Assembly (NCBI GenBank): GCA_963695505.1
Contig: CAVOGX010000021.1
Coordinates: 248,001-312,000 of the forward strand
Length of the DNA stretch: 64,000 nt
Direction of reading: 5' to 3'
Source: JACSRF01 sp963695505
Lineage (GTDB): Bacteria; Chloroflexota; Anaerolineae; Promineifilales; Promineifilaceae
Positions 27,505 through 35,621 of the stretch are shown here, one piece after another. The position numbers and the translations under genes are program-made. The notes under the pieces were generated by a model. The model had not been told where the DNA came from. It worked only from the letters and a program-made list of their open reading frames with translations, and did no database searches. The stretch's first letter is position 1. Every line of letters begins with the position of its first letter.

Positions 27505-27537
27505 AAAAAGCCTGTCGCCCGGCGCGGCAGGCTTTTT
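27505..27537 (+). terminator. Strong (bidirectional) hairpin terminator
   Basis: AAAAAGCCTG (27505-27514) pairs with CAGGCTTTTT (27528-27537), with three more inner pairs and a 7-base loop. The A and T runs make it functional in both directions. It insulates the sigma factor operon; TATAAT follows at 27543-27548. Confidence 0.85.
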
Positions 27538-27588
27538 CCTTGTATAATCACTCTTCAAGGTAGCTGTGAATTGGGAAAAAGGAGATAT

Positions 27589-28194
27589 TTGAGAGACTTG
27601 ATGAGTGACACACTATCCGAACAGGAACTGTTAAAGCGGCTACGTGAAGGTGACAAAGCGGCCTGTGCGATGTGCATTGATATGTATGGTACGCAAATAT
27701 ATCGGCTGGCACTGCGGCTCATGAAAAACGAGGCTGATGCCGAGGATGTGATGCAAGAGACCTTCATGAACGCCTACAAGAGCATCGCGAAATTTGAGGG
27801 GCGGTCAGGTTTAAACACCTGGCTTTACCGCATTGCCTATAATGCGGCCATGATGCGTTTGCGACGGCCGTCTCCATACACCCTTTCTATTGACGAAACC
27901 TTACAGCCAGAAACACCGACCACCATTCCCCAGCAGCTTTTCGATTGGTGCTGCCTTCCGGAAAGAGACTTTGAAACTGCTGAAACCCGCGATTATTTGG
28001 AGCAGTCTATTTCGGAACTGCCAGAAAAATTACGCGTGGTCTTTATGCTGCGGGAGTTAGAAGAGCTTTCTACGCAAGAAACGGCCGAAATACTCGACAT
28101 TTCAACCGACGCAGTCAAAAAACGGCTCCATCGCGCCCGGCTATGGCTGCGCGAGCGATTGTCAAGCTATTTTACGGAGCAGGCGCTCATTTAG
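27589..28194 (+). CDS. RNA polymerase sigma factor, ECF type
   Basis: The protein has about 200 residues. Sigma region 2 (IYRLALRLMKNEADAEDVMQ and the WLYRIAYNAAMMRLRR helix) and region 4 (LPEKLRVVFMLRELEELS, AEILDISTDAVKKRLHRAR) are complete. The start is uncertain: TTG 27589 is 4 bases from AAGGAG, while ATG 27601 is 16 bases away; I take TTG. A zinc-finger anti-sigma gene follows 41 bases later, giving a standard sigma/anti-sigma switch. No autoregulatory promoter could be confirmed. Confidence 0.88.
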   Translation: MRDLMSDTLSEQELLKRLREGDKAACAMCIDMYGTQIYRLALRLMKNEADAEDVMQETFMNAYKSIAKFEGRSGLNTWLYRIAYNAAMMRLRRPSPYTLSIDETLQPETPTTIPQQLFDWCCLPERDFETAETRDYLEQSISELPEKLRVVFMLRELEELSTQETAEILDISTDAVKKRLHRARLWLRERLSSYFTEQALI

Positions 28195-28235
28195 CATTGC
28201 TTTTTAGTGGAACCAACATCAGGCGAGGTGTAATG

Positions 28236-28481
28236 ATGGAACAGAACGATTGCCGGCACTTACTCGATGACTTATCTCCTTACCTGGATGGAGAAGCCTC
28301 TGAAGCCTTTTGCGCCGAGATTGAACAGCACCTTCAAGATTGTGAAAACTGCCGGGTTATGGTGGATACACTGCGAAAGACAGTTTACCTCTACCGCCAC
28401 CTGGAGCAGCCGCAGATGCCCGCACAAATGCGCGAGCGCCTCTTTAAAAAGTTAGACTTGACTGAATTCATTTCTACCTAG
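28236..28481 (+). CDS. Zinc-finger (zf-HC2) anti-sigma factor, soluble
   Basis: The 81-residue protein has the anti-sigma zinc-binding pattern EIEQHLQDCENCRVMVDTL (H-x3-C-x2-C) plus an upstream cysteine. It lacks a membrane helix, so it is a small cytosolic anti-sigma of the RsrA/ChrR type rather than a transmembrane one. This makes redox or metal stress a likely input. Two ATGs (28233, 28236) are possible; GAGGTG lies just upstream. It is followed by its own terminator. Confidence 0.8.
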   Translation: MEQNDCRHLLDDLSPYLDGEASEAFCAEIEQHLQDCENCRVMVDTLRKTVYLYRHLEQPQMPAQMRERLFKKLDLTEFIST

Positions 28482-28512
28482 TATTTGGGATTACAAAGCG
28501 ATTCAATATTTG

Positions 28513-28550
28513 AGCCTGGCCTTCCAATTGGGAAGCCAGGCTTTATTTAT
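28513..28550 (+). terminator. Terminator of the sigma/anti-sigma operon
   Basis: AGCCTGG (28513-28519) with CCAGGCT (28536-28542), inner CTTCC with GGAAG, then TTTATTTA. Confidence 0.8.
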
Positions 28551-28571
28551 CAGATGGCTGTACGGAAATCC

Positions 28572-28625
28572 CTTACAAAACCCTTACATGCAATTTACAG
28601 AATTTTTGTAAAGCTCCGCTAGAAT
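28572..28625 (+). promoter_or_regulatory. Pho-box-like direct repeats with -10 element before the sulfur cluster
   Basis: TTACA occurs at 28573, 28584 and 28595, exactly 11 bases apart (CTTACA, CTTACA, TTTACA with N5 spacers). A weaker fourth unit TTTGTA is at 28605, and TAGAAT (28620-28625) follows 9 bases later. Four 11-base-phased TTnACA units replacing the -35 is the layout of PhoB/PhoP-type activator sites. The last two units also form a TTTACA/TGTAAA dyad. The regulator is inferred only. Confidence 0.45.
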
Positions 28626-28655
28626 TAATTCCAACATAAAAAAATCTGCTTGGTA

Positions 28656-28700
28656 AACCGCAAACCTGGGTTCTCAAAACATCGTTCTATCATTGCGGTT
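28656..28700 (+). promoter_or_regulatory. Leader hairpin of the sulfur cluster
   Basis: AACCGCAA (28656-28663) is perfectly complementary to TTGCGGTT (28693-28700). It falls in the 160-base untranslated leader expected from the promoter at 28620. It could be a structured leader or an operator. Confidence 0.35.
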
Positions 28701-28788
28701 AATTCACGGAAAGCGGGAATATCGTTAATTTGTAGATTCAAAAACTTACCTGCTTCCACCAAATCTCGCTGAAAGGAGCTTACTGATC

Positions 28789-29973
28789 ATGGCTGTTGCT
28801 GAAAATTTTGAAGTGGGCGTGTCTGCCCGGGCAATAGAAGAGATTTACGAAGACCTGTTACAGGATAAACAACGCGTCATCGTTGATGTCCGGAACCGGA
28901 ATGACTTCGAGCGCTGGCGCATAGACGGCCGTTCCTCTCTTAATCTAGTTAACATTCCTTATTTTGATTTCATTGAGGAAGAAGATGAGTCTGTCGCCCA
29001 GGTTCCTACAGGTGAGGAAGTGTTGGTGGTGTGCGCCAAAGAGGGCTCATCACAATTCGTAGCTGAAATTCTGCAAGAACGGGGAATCAAAGCTTCCTTT
29101 CTTCAAGAGGGCATTTTAAGTTGGGGCGAATTGTATGACGTGAGAACGGCCGTTGATGAACCCTCTGGCAAAATCATCCAGGTAGCTCGTCCTGCCCGCG
29201 GAGATCTCAGTTTCGTCGTGGTCAGTGAAGGAAAAGCAGCCATTGTTGATCCCCTGCGCCATATCGATAACTACTATAACGTCATTAACGCCGAAAACGC
29301 AGAACTCACACATATCTTTGATACCCACGCCCATGCAGACCACATTAGCGGCGGGCCGGCTATGGCAACAGAAACCGGTGCAGGCTATTACATGCACCCC
29401 TACGATGCCATTCACCCCATCGATATGCTGCCTGCTACCATTGAGTATAACTACCTATCAGATGGACAAACTTTCCAGGTTGGGCAGTTCACCGTGAAAG
29501 TAATCTGGTTCCCTGGCCATACTCTAGGTCAGGTCAACTACCTCTTTACTGCGCCCACAGGCCAGACATATCTGTTTACTGGTGACGGAATTTTCCTGCG
29601 CTCTTTTGGCCGGCCTGACCTGGGCGGTAAAGGTGAAGCCTGGACGCCAATTTTGTATGACAGCCTCTTTAATCGGCTGCCCCAGCACATCAATGATGAC
29701 ACTATGATTCTTCCAGCCCACTTTAGCGTATTGGAAGAGGGTGGTGAAGACGGTATTTTTGTCGCCCCATATGGCGTTGTGAAACAGCAAAACGATGCGC
29801 TTAAGCGCCGTTCATTGGCCGAATTTTCAGATTACGTACTCTCTAATCTACCTACCTTCCCCCCAGAGTATGTTGAAATCAAGCGGGTAAATGCTGGTTT
29901 AGTGCAGCCCGATGAAGAAACAGCCAGCGAGTTAGAGCTAGGCAAGAATATTTGTGCTTTGACAGACGTCTAA
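28789..29973 (+). CDS. Rhodanese-persulfide dioxygenase (ETHE1-like metallo-beta-lactamase) fusion
   Basis: This 394-residue protein has an N-terminal rhodanese domain (VIVDVRNRNDFE; active-site loop CAKEGSS near residue 82). The metallo-beta-lactamase domain carries the metal motif THAHADHISGG, the FPGHTLGQVNYL histidine, FTGDGIFL and LPAHF. ETHE1-type enzymes oxidise glutathione or protein persulfides to sulfite; fused rhodanese units pass sulfane sulfur between acceptors. It opens a same-strand cluster of six sulfur genes. GAAAGGAG lies upstream of ATG 28789. Confidence 0.88.
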   Translation: MAVAENFEVGVSARAIEEIYEDLLQDKQRVIVDVRNRNDFERWRIDGRSSLNLVNIPYFDFIEEEDESVAQVPTGEEVLVVCAKEGSSQFVAEILQERGIKASFLQEGILSWGELYDVRTAVDEPSGKIIQVARPARGDLSFVVVSEGKAAIVDPLRHIDNYYNVINAENAELTHIFDTHAHADHISGGPAMATETGAGYYMHPYDAIHPIDMLPATIEYNYLSDGQTFQVGQFTVKVIWFPGHTLGQVNYLFTAPTGQTYLFTGDGIFLRSFGRPDLGGKGEAWTPILYDSLFNRLPQHINDDTMILPAHFSVLEEGGEDGIFVAPYGVVKQQNDALKRRSLAEFSDYVLSNLPTFPPEYVEIKRVNAGLVQPDEETASELELGKNICALTDV

Positions 29974-30046
29974 ATAACATAGTTACATTTCCTGGATCGT
30001 AAGAATTTGTTACCAGGAAGGTTTATAAATTAAGGAGATAAGTAAA

Positions 30047-30298
30047 ATGAGTGTTGATTTTGATCAAGAATTGGATGTGAAAGGGGCAAAGTGCCCTATG
30101 CCTTTGGTAAAAAGCCGAAAAGCAATAAACAGCCTGGATGTGGGCAAGATTTTGCGAGTCATCGCTACCGATAGGGGTTCTGTAGCAGATTTCCAGGGTT
30201 GGGCAAAAACAGCTAAAAATATCGAATTAGTCGAACAAGAAGAAACTGCTGAGAATGGCACGCCATTATATGTGCACTACTTGCGGCGGACAAAATAG
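30047..30298 (+). CDS. tusA: TusA-family sulfurtransferase
   Basis: The 83-residue protein carries the persulfide-accepting CPMP motif in ELDVKGAKCPMPLVKSRK near residue 16. It relays sulfane sulfur between rhodaneses, DsrE-like proteins and acceptors. Its position between the ETHE1-like and DrsE-like genes fits the TusA-DsrE-rhodanese modules known for sulfur trafficking. AAGGAG lies about 10 bases before the ATG. Confidence 0.92.
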   Translation: MSVDFDQELDVKGAKCPMPLVKSRKAINSLDVGKILRVIATDRGSVADFQGWAKTAKNIELVEQEETAENGTPLYVHYLRRTK

Positions 30299-30354
30299 AT
30301 TTGACAGGCGGGAGTTGAAACGAAAAGAGGTAAGGAAAAAGGAGATTGGTAGAA

Positions 30355-30954
30355 ATGGCTATCGACGGAATGACAATGTTAAAAGAAGTAACTGCTCCCA
30401 CAATGGACTATGACGCTCTTCTGCAGCGTATTACTGAGCTTGAAGCGCGCATCAGCCAGCTAGAGGAAGCGCCGGCGCAAGACATTGAGGATAGACTGGC
30501 CATGGTTGTGTTCTCTGGCGATTTAGATAAGGCAATCGCCTCGTTTATTATCGCTACCGGGGCAGCAGCCATGGGTTTGGAAGTTTCAATGTTCTTTACG
30601 TTTTGGGGACTAAGCGTTATTAAAAAGCAGACCAAATTTGCCGGAAAAAATGTTTTAGAACAAGGTTTTGCGGCTGTATTACCCGGAGGCAGTAAAAATC
30701 TGCCGTTGTCGCAAATGAGCTTTTTTGGAGCTGGCTCGAAAATTATTCGTAAACTGATGCGCGATCATGACGTGGCTTCGCTGGAAGAGTTGATTGGCAT
30801 GGCCCAGGAGTTTGGCGTGCGCATGGTGGCATGCGAAATGTCCCAAGAATTGTTGGGAATTCATGATGAAGAGTTGATGGATGGTGTAGAGCATGGCGGA
30901 GTCGCTACTTTTATGGGCGATGCTGCACGCGCCAAGGCTTCGCTTTTCATTTAG
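30355..30954 (+). CDS. DsrE/DrsE_2-like sulfur carrier protein
   Basis: The 199-residue protein has an N-terminal coiled-coil (LLQRITELEARISQLEE) and a DsrE-like fold (LAMVVFSGDLDKAIASFIIA, VSMFFTFWGLSVI). The conserved cysteine is in MVACEMSQELLG. In sulfur-oxidation gene sets such proteins pair with TusA and a rhodanese. ATG 30355 is 11 bases from AAGGAG. A nearer TTG (30346) is too close to it. Confidence 0.85.
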   Translation: MAIDGMTMLKEVTAPTMDYDALLQRITELEARISQLEEAPAQDIEDRLAMVVFSGDLDKAIASFIIATGAAAMGLEVSMFFTFWGLSVIKKQTKFAGKNVLEQGFAAVLPGGSKNLPLSQMSFFGAGSKIIRKLMRDHDVASLEELIGMAQEFGVRMVACEMSQELLGIHDEELMDGVEHGGVATFMGDAARAKASLFI

Positions 30955-31105
30955 GATGACTGAATAGGCTGATTGTTAGGGGGAGCCTCCTTTTCCAATT
31001 TCCTGCCAAAATATCAAACAGAAAATTAAATGGTTGCATCATTTTGTGGGCAAAGTAGGGTGCTAAACCTACCTTGTTTACACACTTTAAGGAGATTTAT
31101 TAGAC

Positions 31106-31480
31106 ATGTTACGTTCACTTTTTTCAGGTTCACCACGCGTAAGGGAGACTCAAGCCCCAGTAACGGCCGTTAAACAACTCAATCCCAATGAGCTGCAGCA
31201 ATGGTTAGACAGCGATAAGCCAGCGCCGTTGATGGTTGACGTGCGGACACCTGGCGAATATGAATATGATGGGCACATTGATGGCTCCCGTCTGCTGCCA
31301 TTATCTTCACTCATGCAGCGCATGAATGAACTGCCCAAAAACCAGACCATTGTTTGCGTTTGCCGTTCTGGTGCGCGCAGCTACACCGCCTGTGAAATGC
31401 TGGCATCGCAAGGATTTGAAGCCATTAACCTTTCGGGTGGCATGATAGCCTGGAAACGAGCTGGGTTACCCCATAAATAA
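31106..31480 (+). CDS. Rhodanese-like sulfurtransferase
   Basis: The single-domain, 124-residue protein has active-site loop CRSGARS near residue 90 and the C-terminal INLSGGMIAWKRAGLP. It should move sulfane sulfur between the DrsE/TusA carriers and a thiol acceptor. AAGGAG lies before the ATG. An ACGGCCGT element writes the TAV at residues 20-22. Confidence 0.9.
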   Translation: MLRSLFSGSPRVRETQAPVTAVKQLNPNELQQWLDSDKPAPLMVDVRTPGEYEYDGHIDGSRLLPLSSLMQRMNELPKNQTIVCVCRSGARSYTACEMLASQGFEAINLSGGMIAWKRAGLPHK

Positions 31481-31534
31481 AGTTCTAAACTATAGAATCT
31501 CCACCAGCCACCATGACTGAAGGAGGCTAATAAA

Positions 31535-32050
31535 TTGGAAAATAATTGCAATAAGCTTCGTACTCGTGTGTCTGCACCCCTTCTGGAAGGAAGCGAGATA
31601 ATCTCTTATAAAGTTTCCGATTCGGTTTATCTGGCTGGTCAGCCAGAACGGGAAGATTGGCAGAAGCTGGCCAAGCAAGGTTTTAAGCTGGTCATTAACG
31701 TGCGCAGCGATGTAGAAAAGGCGGCTGCGCAGGCCCAAAGTGCCCAGGAATATGGCTTAACCTATATTCACTTGCAGGTGCCAGCTTATGAACTCGAAAG
31801 TGAGCACGTTCACGCATTTCATGAAGCTCTAGCTCAGGCGCAAGATGGGAAAGTCTTATTTCACTGCCGCACGGCATCCCGTGTCGCTTTGATGTGGATG
31901 CTGCACCGCATGCTGCACGACCAATGGTCTCAGGAACAGGCAGAAGCTGAGCTTCAAGCAGCGGGATATGAAGAGGATGACATGGCGGTGTTCCGGTATT
32001 GTACGGAGGATTTTCTCGAACGAGAACAGATGCTTGAGCTGAAATGGTAG
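31535..32050 (+). CDS. DUF442/TIGR01244-type sulfur transferase or phosphatase
   Basis: The 171-residue protein has VSDSVYLAGQPEREDW at the start of the fold and HCRTASRVALMW as the C-x4-R loop. This family resembles dual-specificity phosphatases but is found with persulfide dioxygenases and rhodaneses (the BlhA/TIGR01244 group). Unlike the usual HCRSGTR, the glycine is replaced (HCRTASR). It starts with TTG 31535, supported by AGGAGG 8 bases upstream. Confidence 0.78.
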   Translation: MENNCNKLRTRVSAPLLEGSEIISYKVSDSVYLAGQPEREDWQKLAKQGFKLVINVRSDVEKAAAQAQSAQEYGLTYIHLQVPAYELESEHVHAFHEALAQAQDGKVLFHCRTASRVALMWMLHRMLHDQWSQEQAEAELQAAGYEEDDMAVFRYCTEDFLEREQMLELKW

Positions 32051-32110
32051 CGAAACGGGCACTCCACAAGTGCCCGTTTACTTTTTGGCTGAATGGTATG
32101 AGGAGCCTGT

Positions 32111-33881
32111 ATGACAACCCATTCTATGAAAAACGGCCGTACTGAAAAACGGCACGCAATGACTTGGCGCCAATATCTACCCATCTTATCCTGGCTCCCC
32201 ACATATCGCCGGGAAGATCTGGTTGGGGATTTAATGGCGGGGTTAATTGTCGCTATAATGCTTGTACCTCAGGGTATGGCCTATGCCTTGCTGGCCGGTT
32301 TGCCACCTCAAGTAGGTCTGTATGCCAGCATTGCCCCCCTCATTTTGTACGGTATTTTTGGAACAAGCCGCACTTTGGCTGTGGGTCCGGTAGCTATTGT
32401 TTCCCTGCTCGTTTTGTCCGGTGTCAGCTCTTTGGCGGAAGTGGGCAGCGCCGCTTACATTCAACTGGTCTTGACCCTGGCTTTCATGGTTGCCGTGATC
32501 CAAACTGTTATGGGTCTGGTGCGAATTGGCTTTCTGGTTAACTTTTTGAGCCACCCCGTTTTAGCTGGTTTTACCAGTGGCGCTGCCATCATAATTGGCT
32601 TCAGTCAAGTTAAGCATTTGCTGGGGATTAGCTACCCTAACGCCGAGGGCTTTTATGAGACAGTTTTGAGTATTGTGGCGCATACGGCCGAAACGAATGG
32701 GCTGACTCTGGCCATTGGCGCGGTGAGCATGGGGCTGATGTTTTACTTTAAATATGGCCTGGGTAAGCAATTAATGCGTTGGGGGCTGTCGCAGGGGTTG
32801 TCCGTGGCGATCACAAAGAGTGCCCCTTTTATTGTCGTCGTTTTGGGAACGGCCGTTGTTTACTTGTTTGGCTGGCATACAATTGCTGGCGTAAAAATTG
32901 TGGGGGAAGTGCCTGCGGGGCTGCCGCCGCTGACTTTGCCTACTTTTGATTTGGGCGTGTGGCAAATGCTCCTTCCCACGGCATTGGCCATTAGCTTCGT
33001 GGGATACATGGAAAGTATTTCTGTGGCCAAATCCTTGGCCAGCAAACGGCGGCAAAAGGTAGACGCCAATCAGGAGCTCATTGGCCTGGGGCTGGCTAAT
33101 TTGGGCGCCACGTTCACGGGTGGTTACCCGGTAACCGGCGGACTGAGCCGCTCGGTGGTTAACTTCGCTGCGGGGGCGAACACGGGGCTGGCTTCCATCG
33201 TAACGGCCGTTCTCATTGCGCTCACCGTTCTCTTTCTTACCCCCTTATTTTACTTTCTGCCCAATGCGGTGCTGGCTGCCATTATTATGGTGGCCGTTAT
33301 TGGCCTTATTGACTGGAAAACATCTGCGCCACGTGTGGCGCTACAATAAAGCTGATGCCGCGTCGATGCTGGTGACCTTTGGCGCCGTTTTAGCAGTTGG
33401 CATCGAAAGTGGCATCCTGGTCGGGGTTGCCGTGGCTATGGTTCTTTTTATCTGGCGTACCAGCAAGCCCCACATTGCCATAGTCGGGCGTCTTGGGGAC
33501 AGTGAAATATACCGCAACGTGCTGCGCCATCCCGTAAAAACTTGCCCCCACGCCATCGTGATGCGCGTGGACCAGAGCCTCTACTTTGCCAATACCAAGT
33601 ATTTGGAAGATACGGTTCTGGACCAGATTGCCGACCATCCGGAAGTCACGCACTTTGTGTTGGTGGGTACGGCCGTAAACTTTATCGATGCCAGCGCTCT
33701 GGAAACCTTGGAATCATTAAGTGGCGAACTGCGGGACGCGGGCGTAGAGCTGCACCTGGCAGCCATCAAAGGGCCAGTGATGGACCGCCTTAAAGCAATT
33801 GGTTTTGTGCAGCAATTAGGTGAGGGGCGGTTCCACCTCAGCACCTTTGACGCTATGAAGGCCATTGGCTGTGAGGCATAA
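32111..33881 (+). CDS. SulP family anion transporter with STAS domain, one frameshift
   Basis: The first part (to about 33320) has the SulP membrane core, with GLIVAIMLVPQGMAYALLAG and the GGYPVTGGLSRSVVNFAAGA signature. A shift at GACTGGAAAAC (near 33318) moves to the frame that continues WRYNKADAASMLVTFGAVLA. It ends with a STAS domain (VNFIDASALETLESL) at 33881. These proteins carry sulfate, thiosulfate, bicarbonate or other anions. Its place in the sulfur cluster makes export of sulfate or sulfite, or uptake of a sulfur anion, plausible. Confidence 0.87.
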
Positions 33882-33898
33882 CCGGGCTGAAAAGTTGG

Positions 33899-34891
33899 TT
33901 AAGGGGGTGTCATGGTAATTTGGAGTGGTGGTTCAGCCTCGGCCAGCTTCAAACGGACGAAAACCCAGGGCGCATAATACGCGACCCATAACAAGACCAC
34001 TCCATATCGTAATACGCGCAGGGGAATAGCCAGCCATAAGGGGTCAGAAGGGAAAATCTGGTCCAGCCCCGCCCATAAAGCTAAAGTAATCACAATGCCA
34101 ATGACGAACCGCAGTGCCCGCTGCCAAAGCAAGCCGCTGGATTTGAAGCGCACGCGGCTGCCTTCCAGGGTTAGCCCAATGCCTGCACCCAATAAGCTGC
34201 CTACGGCCGTAGCTACACTTTCCAGCCCGGCTAATTCGGCTGCGGGGATGTATGCACTCCAAGCCACAGTTTCATCTGGCGCACCAATGAGCAGGCGAAT
34301 AAAGGTATAAACCAATGCGATGCTTACGGGTACGAGGATGGCAACCATGAGGCGAAAGCCCAAAATGCGCTTTTCAAATGCCTGGGCAAAATTTTCCCAC
34401 CATAAAACGTAGCCCAGGAGAATGAGAATGGCAATGAGTGTACCGGCCACAACATCATGAATAAAATGGCTGCCCAGATATATGCGGCTCACACCCATTG
34501 CCAGCACCATGAATATTGCCACCAGCCAACCCCACCTTTTTCTAATCCACCCAGCAAGGAACAGGTAAACGGCCGTTGCCAACTGCGCATGCCCGCTTGG
34601 GATGCCGTAGCTTTCTTCCGGCCAAAGCTCCAGACTGGAATCTAGCCAGAAGGGACGGGGTCCACGAAAAGCATGCTTAAGCATGCCGTTCCACGCATTG
34701 GTAAACAGAAACACATAAGCCAGATTTCGACCTAACTGTTTATCAATTGACCAATAAAGCAGGGGAATGATTGCCAGATAAAACTCTTCGAGCCCAAGGT
34801 TGCTCATGAACCGGAAGAAGCCTTCAAGCTGCGGATAATTAGTTTGCAGCCATTGGCTGGCCTGCAAACCCAGGTCGTAAAGAGGTTCCAT
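33899..34891 (-). CDS. PAP2 family membrane phosphatase
   Basis: The 330-residue multi-pass protein carries the acid phosphatase motifs KHAFRGPRPF (K-x6-RP), PSGHAQLATAV and SRIYLGSHFIHDVVAG. It dephosphorylates lipid phosphates such as phosphatidate or undecaprenyl diphosphate at the membrane. After the catalytic core there are four further helices to residue 330, longer than minimal PAP2 proteins. It is divergent from the phasin gene and convergent with the SulP gene. Confidence 0.88.
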   Translation of the reverse strand: MEPLYDLGLQASQWLQTNYPQLEGFFRFMSNLGLEEFYLAIIPLLYWSIDKQLGRNLAYVFLFTNAWNGMLKHAFRGPRPFWLDSSLELWPEESYGIPSGHAQLATAVYLFLAGWIRKRWGWLVAIFMVLAMGVSRIYLGSHFIHDVVAGTLIAILILLGYVLWWENFAQAFEKRILGFRLMVAILVPVSIALVYTFIRLLIGAPDETVAWSAYIPAAELAGLESVATAVGSLLGAGIGLTLEGSRVRFKSSGLLWQRALRFVIGIVITLALWAGLDQIFPSDPLWLAIPLRVLRYGVVLLWVAYYAPWVFVRLKLAEAEPPLQITMTPP

Positions 34892-35040
34892 CCTTTTTCT
34901 CCCTTAAATTAAACCAACCCATCAACGCTCCCCGCCCCAGGTCGATTCTATCTTCCTCATCACGATTGTAACGCTTGTTGTTTCCCAGAGGCAAGAGGCA
35001 GTTGTACCGCAGAAAAATGGGCCACATTGCTTGACACCTA

Positions 35041-35082
35041 TGCCGCGCCGCGTTACAATGCCAAAGATAACGCGGTGCGTTA
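35041..35082. promoter_or_regulatory. Two putative PhaR operators before the first phasin gene
   Basis: TAACGC-GGT-GCGTTA (35068-35082) is a perfect 6-3-6 dyad. TGCCGC-GCC-GCGTTA (35041-35055), 27 bases away centre to centre, shares one arm fully. The same dyads precede the second phasin gene (41911-41949). The nearby PhaR gene is the obvious candidate regulator. Confidence 0.6.
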
Positions 35083-35118
35083 TGGCTCGTTATTGGGCTT
35101 ATACCGTAGGAGAATAAA

Positions 35119-35484
35119 ATGGCAGACAAGACAATTGAAATTCAAGAGGAAATAATAGAGAAAGAAGGAAACCCCATGCTGGCGGCAGCGCGGAAGGTGC
35201 TCTTAGCCGGCATTGGCGTGGTGGCTCTGGCTCAAGAAGAGGTGGAAGAGTTTGTCAATCGCCTCATTGAGCGGGGTGAGATTGCGGAAAAAGATGGCCG
35301 CAAATTAGTCACTGATGTGATGGAACGGCGGAAAAAACAGGTGGAAGAGGCCGAGGAGGAGTTAGAGAATCGCATTGAGGAAATTCTCAATCGCATGAAT
35401 GTGCCTAGTAAAGCCGACATTGACGCCTTAAGCCGCAAAATTACCACCTTGACCAAGAAGGTTGACGAATTAAAGAAGCAGTAA
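35119..35484 (+). CDS. Phasin-like polyhydroxyalkanoate granule protein
   Basis: The 121-residue protein is highly charged and helical. A short apolar stretch (AARKVLLAGIGVVALAQ) is followed by the block FVNRLIERGEIAEKDGRKLV and a coiled coil, ending in VDELKKQ. This is the layout of PhaF/PhaI-type granule-associated proteins (TIGR01837). It should coat polyester granules. TAGGAGA lies before the ATG, and PhaR-like operators are upstream. A terminator separates it from phaR. Confidence 0.8.
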   Translation: MADKTIEIQEEIIEKEGNPMLAAARKVLLAGIGVVALAQEEVEEFVNRLIERGEIAEKDGRKLVTDVMERRKKQVEEAEEELENRIEEILNRMNVPSKADIDALSRKITTLTKKVDELKKQ

Positions 35485-35516
35485 CGGCCGTTTTCACTTC
35501 ATCAGAATTGCCAAAG

Positions 35517-35540
35517 GGAGCCTTATCGCTCCCTTTTTTG
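35517..35540 (+). terminator. Terminator after the first phasin gene
   Basis: GGGAGC and GCTCCC flank a six-base loop and are followed by a run of six T (about 35534-35539). Confidence 0.8.
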
Positions 35541-35545
35541 TCCCA

Positions 35546-35575
35546 TTGGTGACCCTTACCCGTTTCGATTATAAT
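35546..35575 (+). promoter_or_regulatory. Promoter of phaR
   Basis: TTGGTG (35546-35551), an 18-base spacer and a perfect TATAAT (35570-35575) lie 47 bases before the phaR ATG. No PhaR-type dyad is seen here. Confidence 0.6.
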
Positions 35576-35621
35576 GGCAGCAGATTAACAGAAACCTACC
35601 GACAAGCCCAAGGATGAAGCC

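Noticed and set aside
27241..27588. N-terminal extension of the sigma factor by more than 100 codons
   Set aside because: It crosses a strong terminator and TATAAT, and sigma region 2 starts shortly after the TTG/ATG near 27589-27601.
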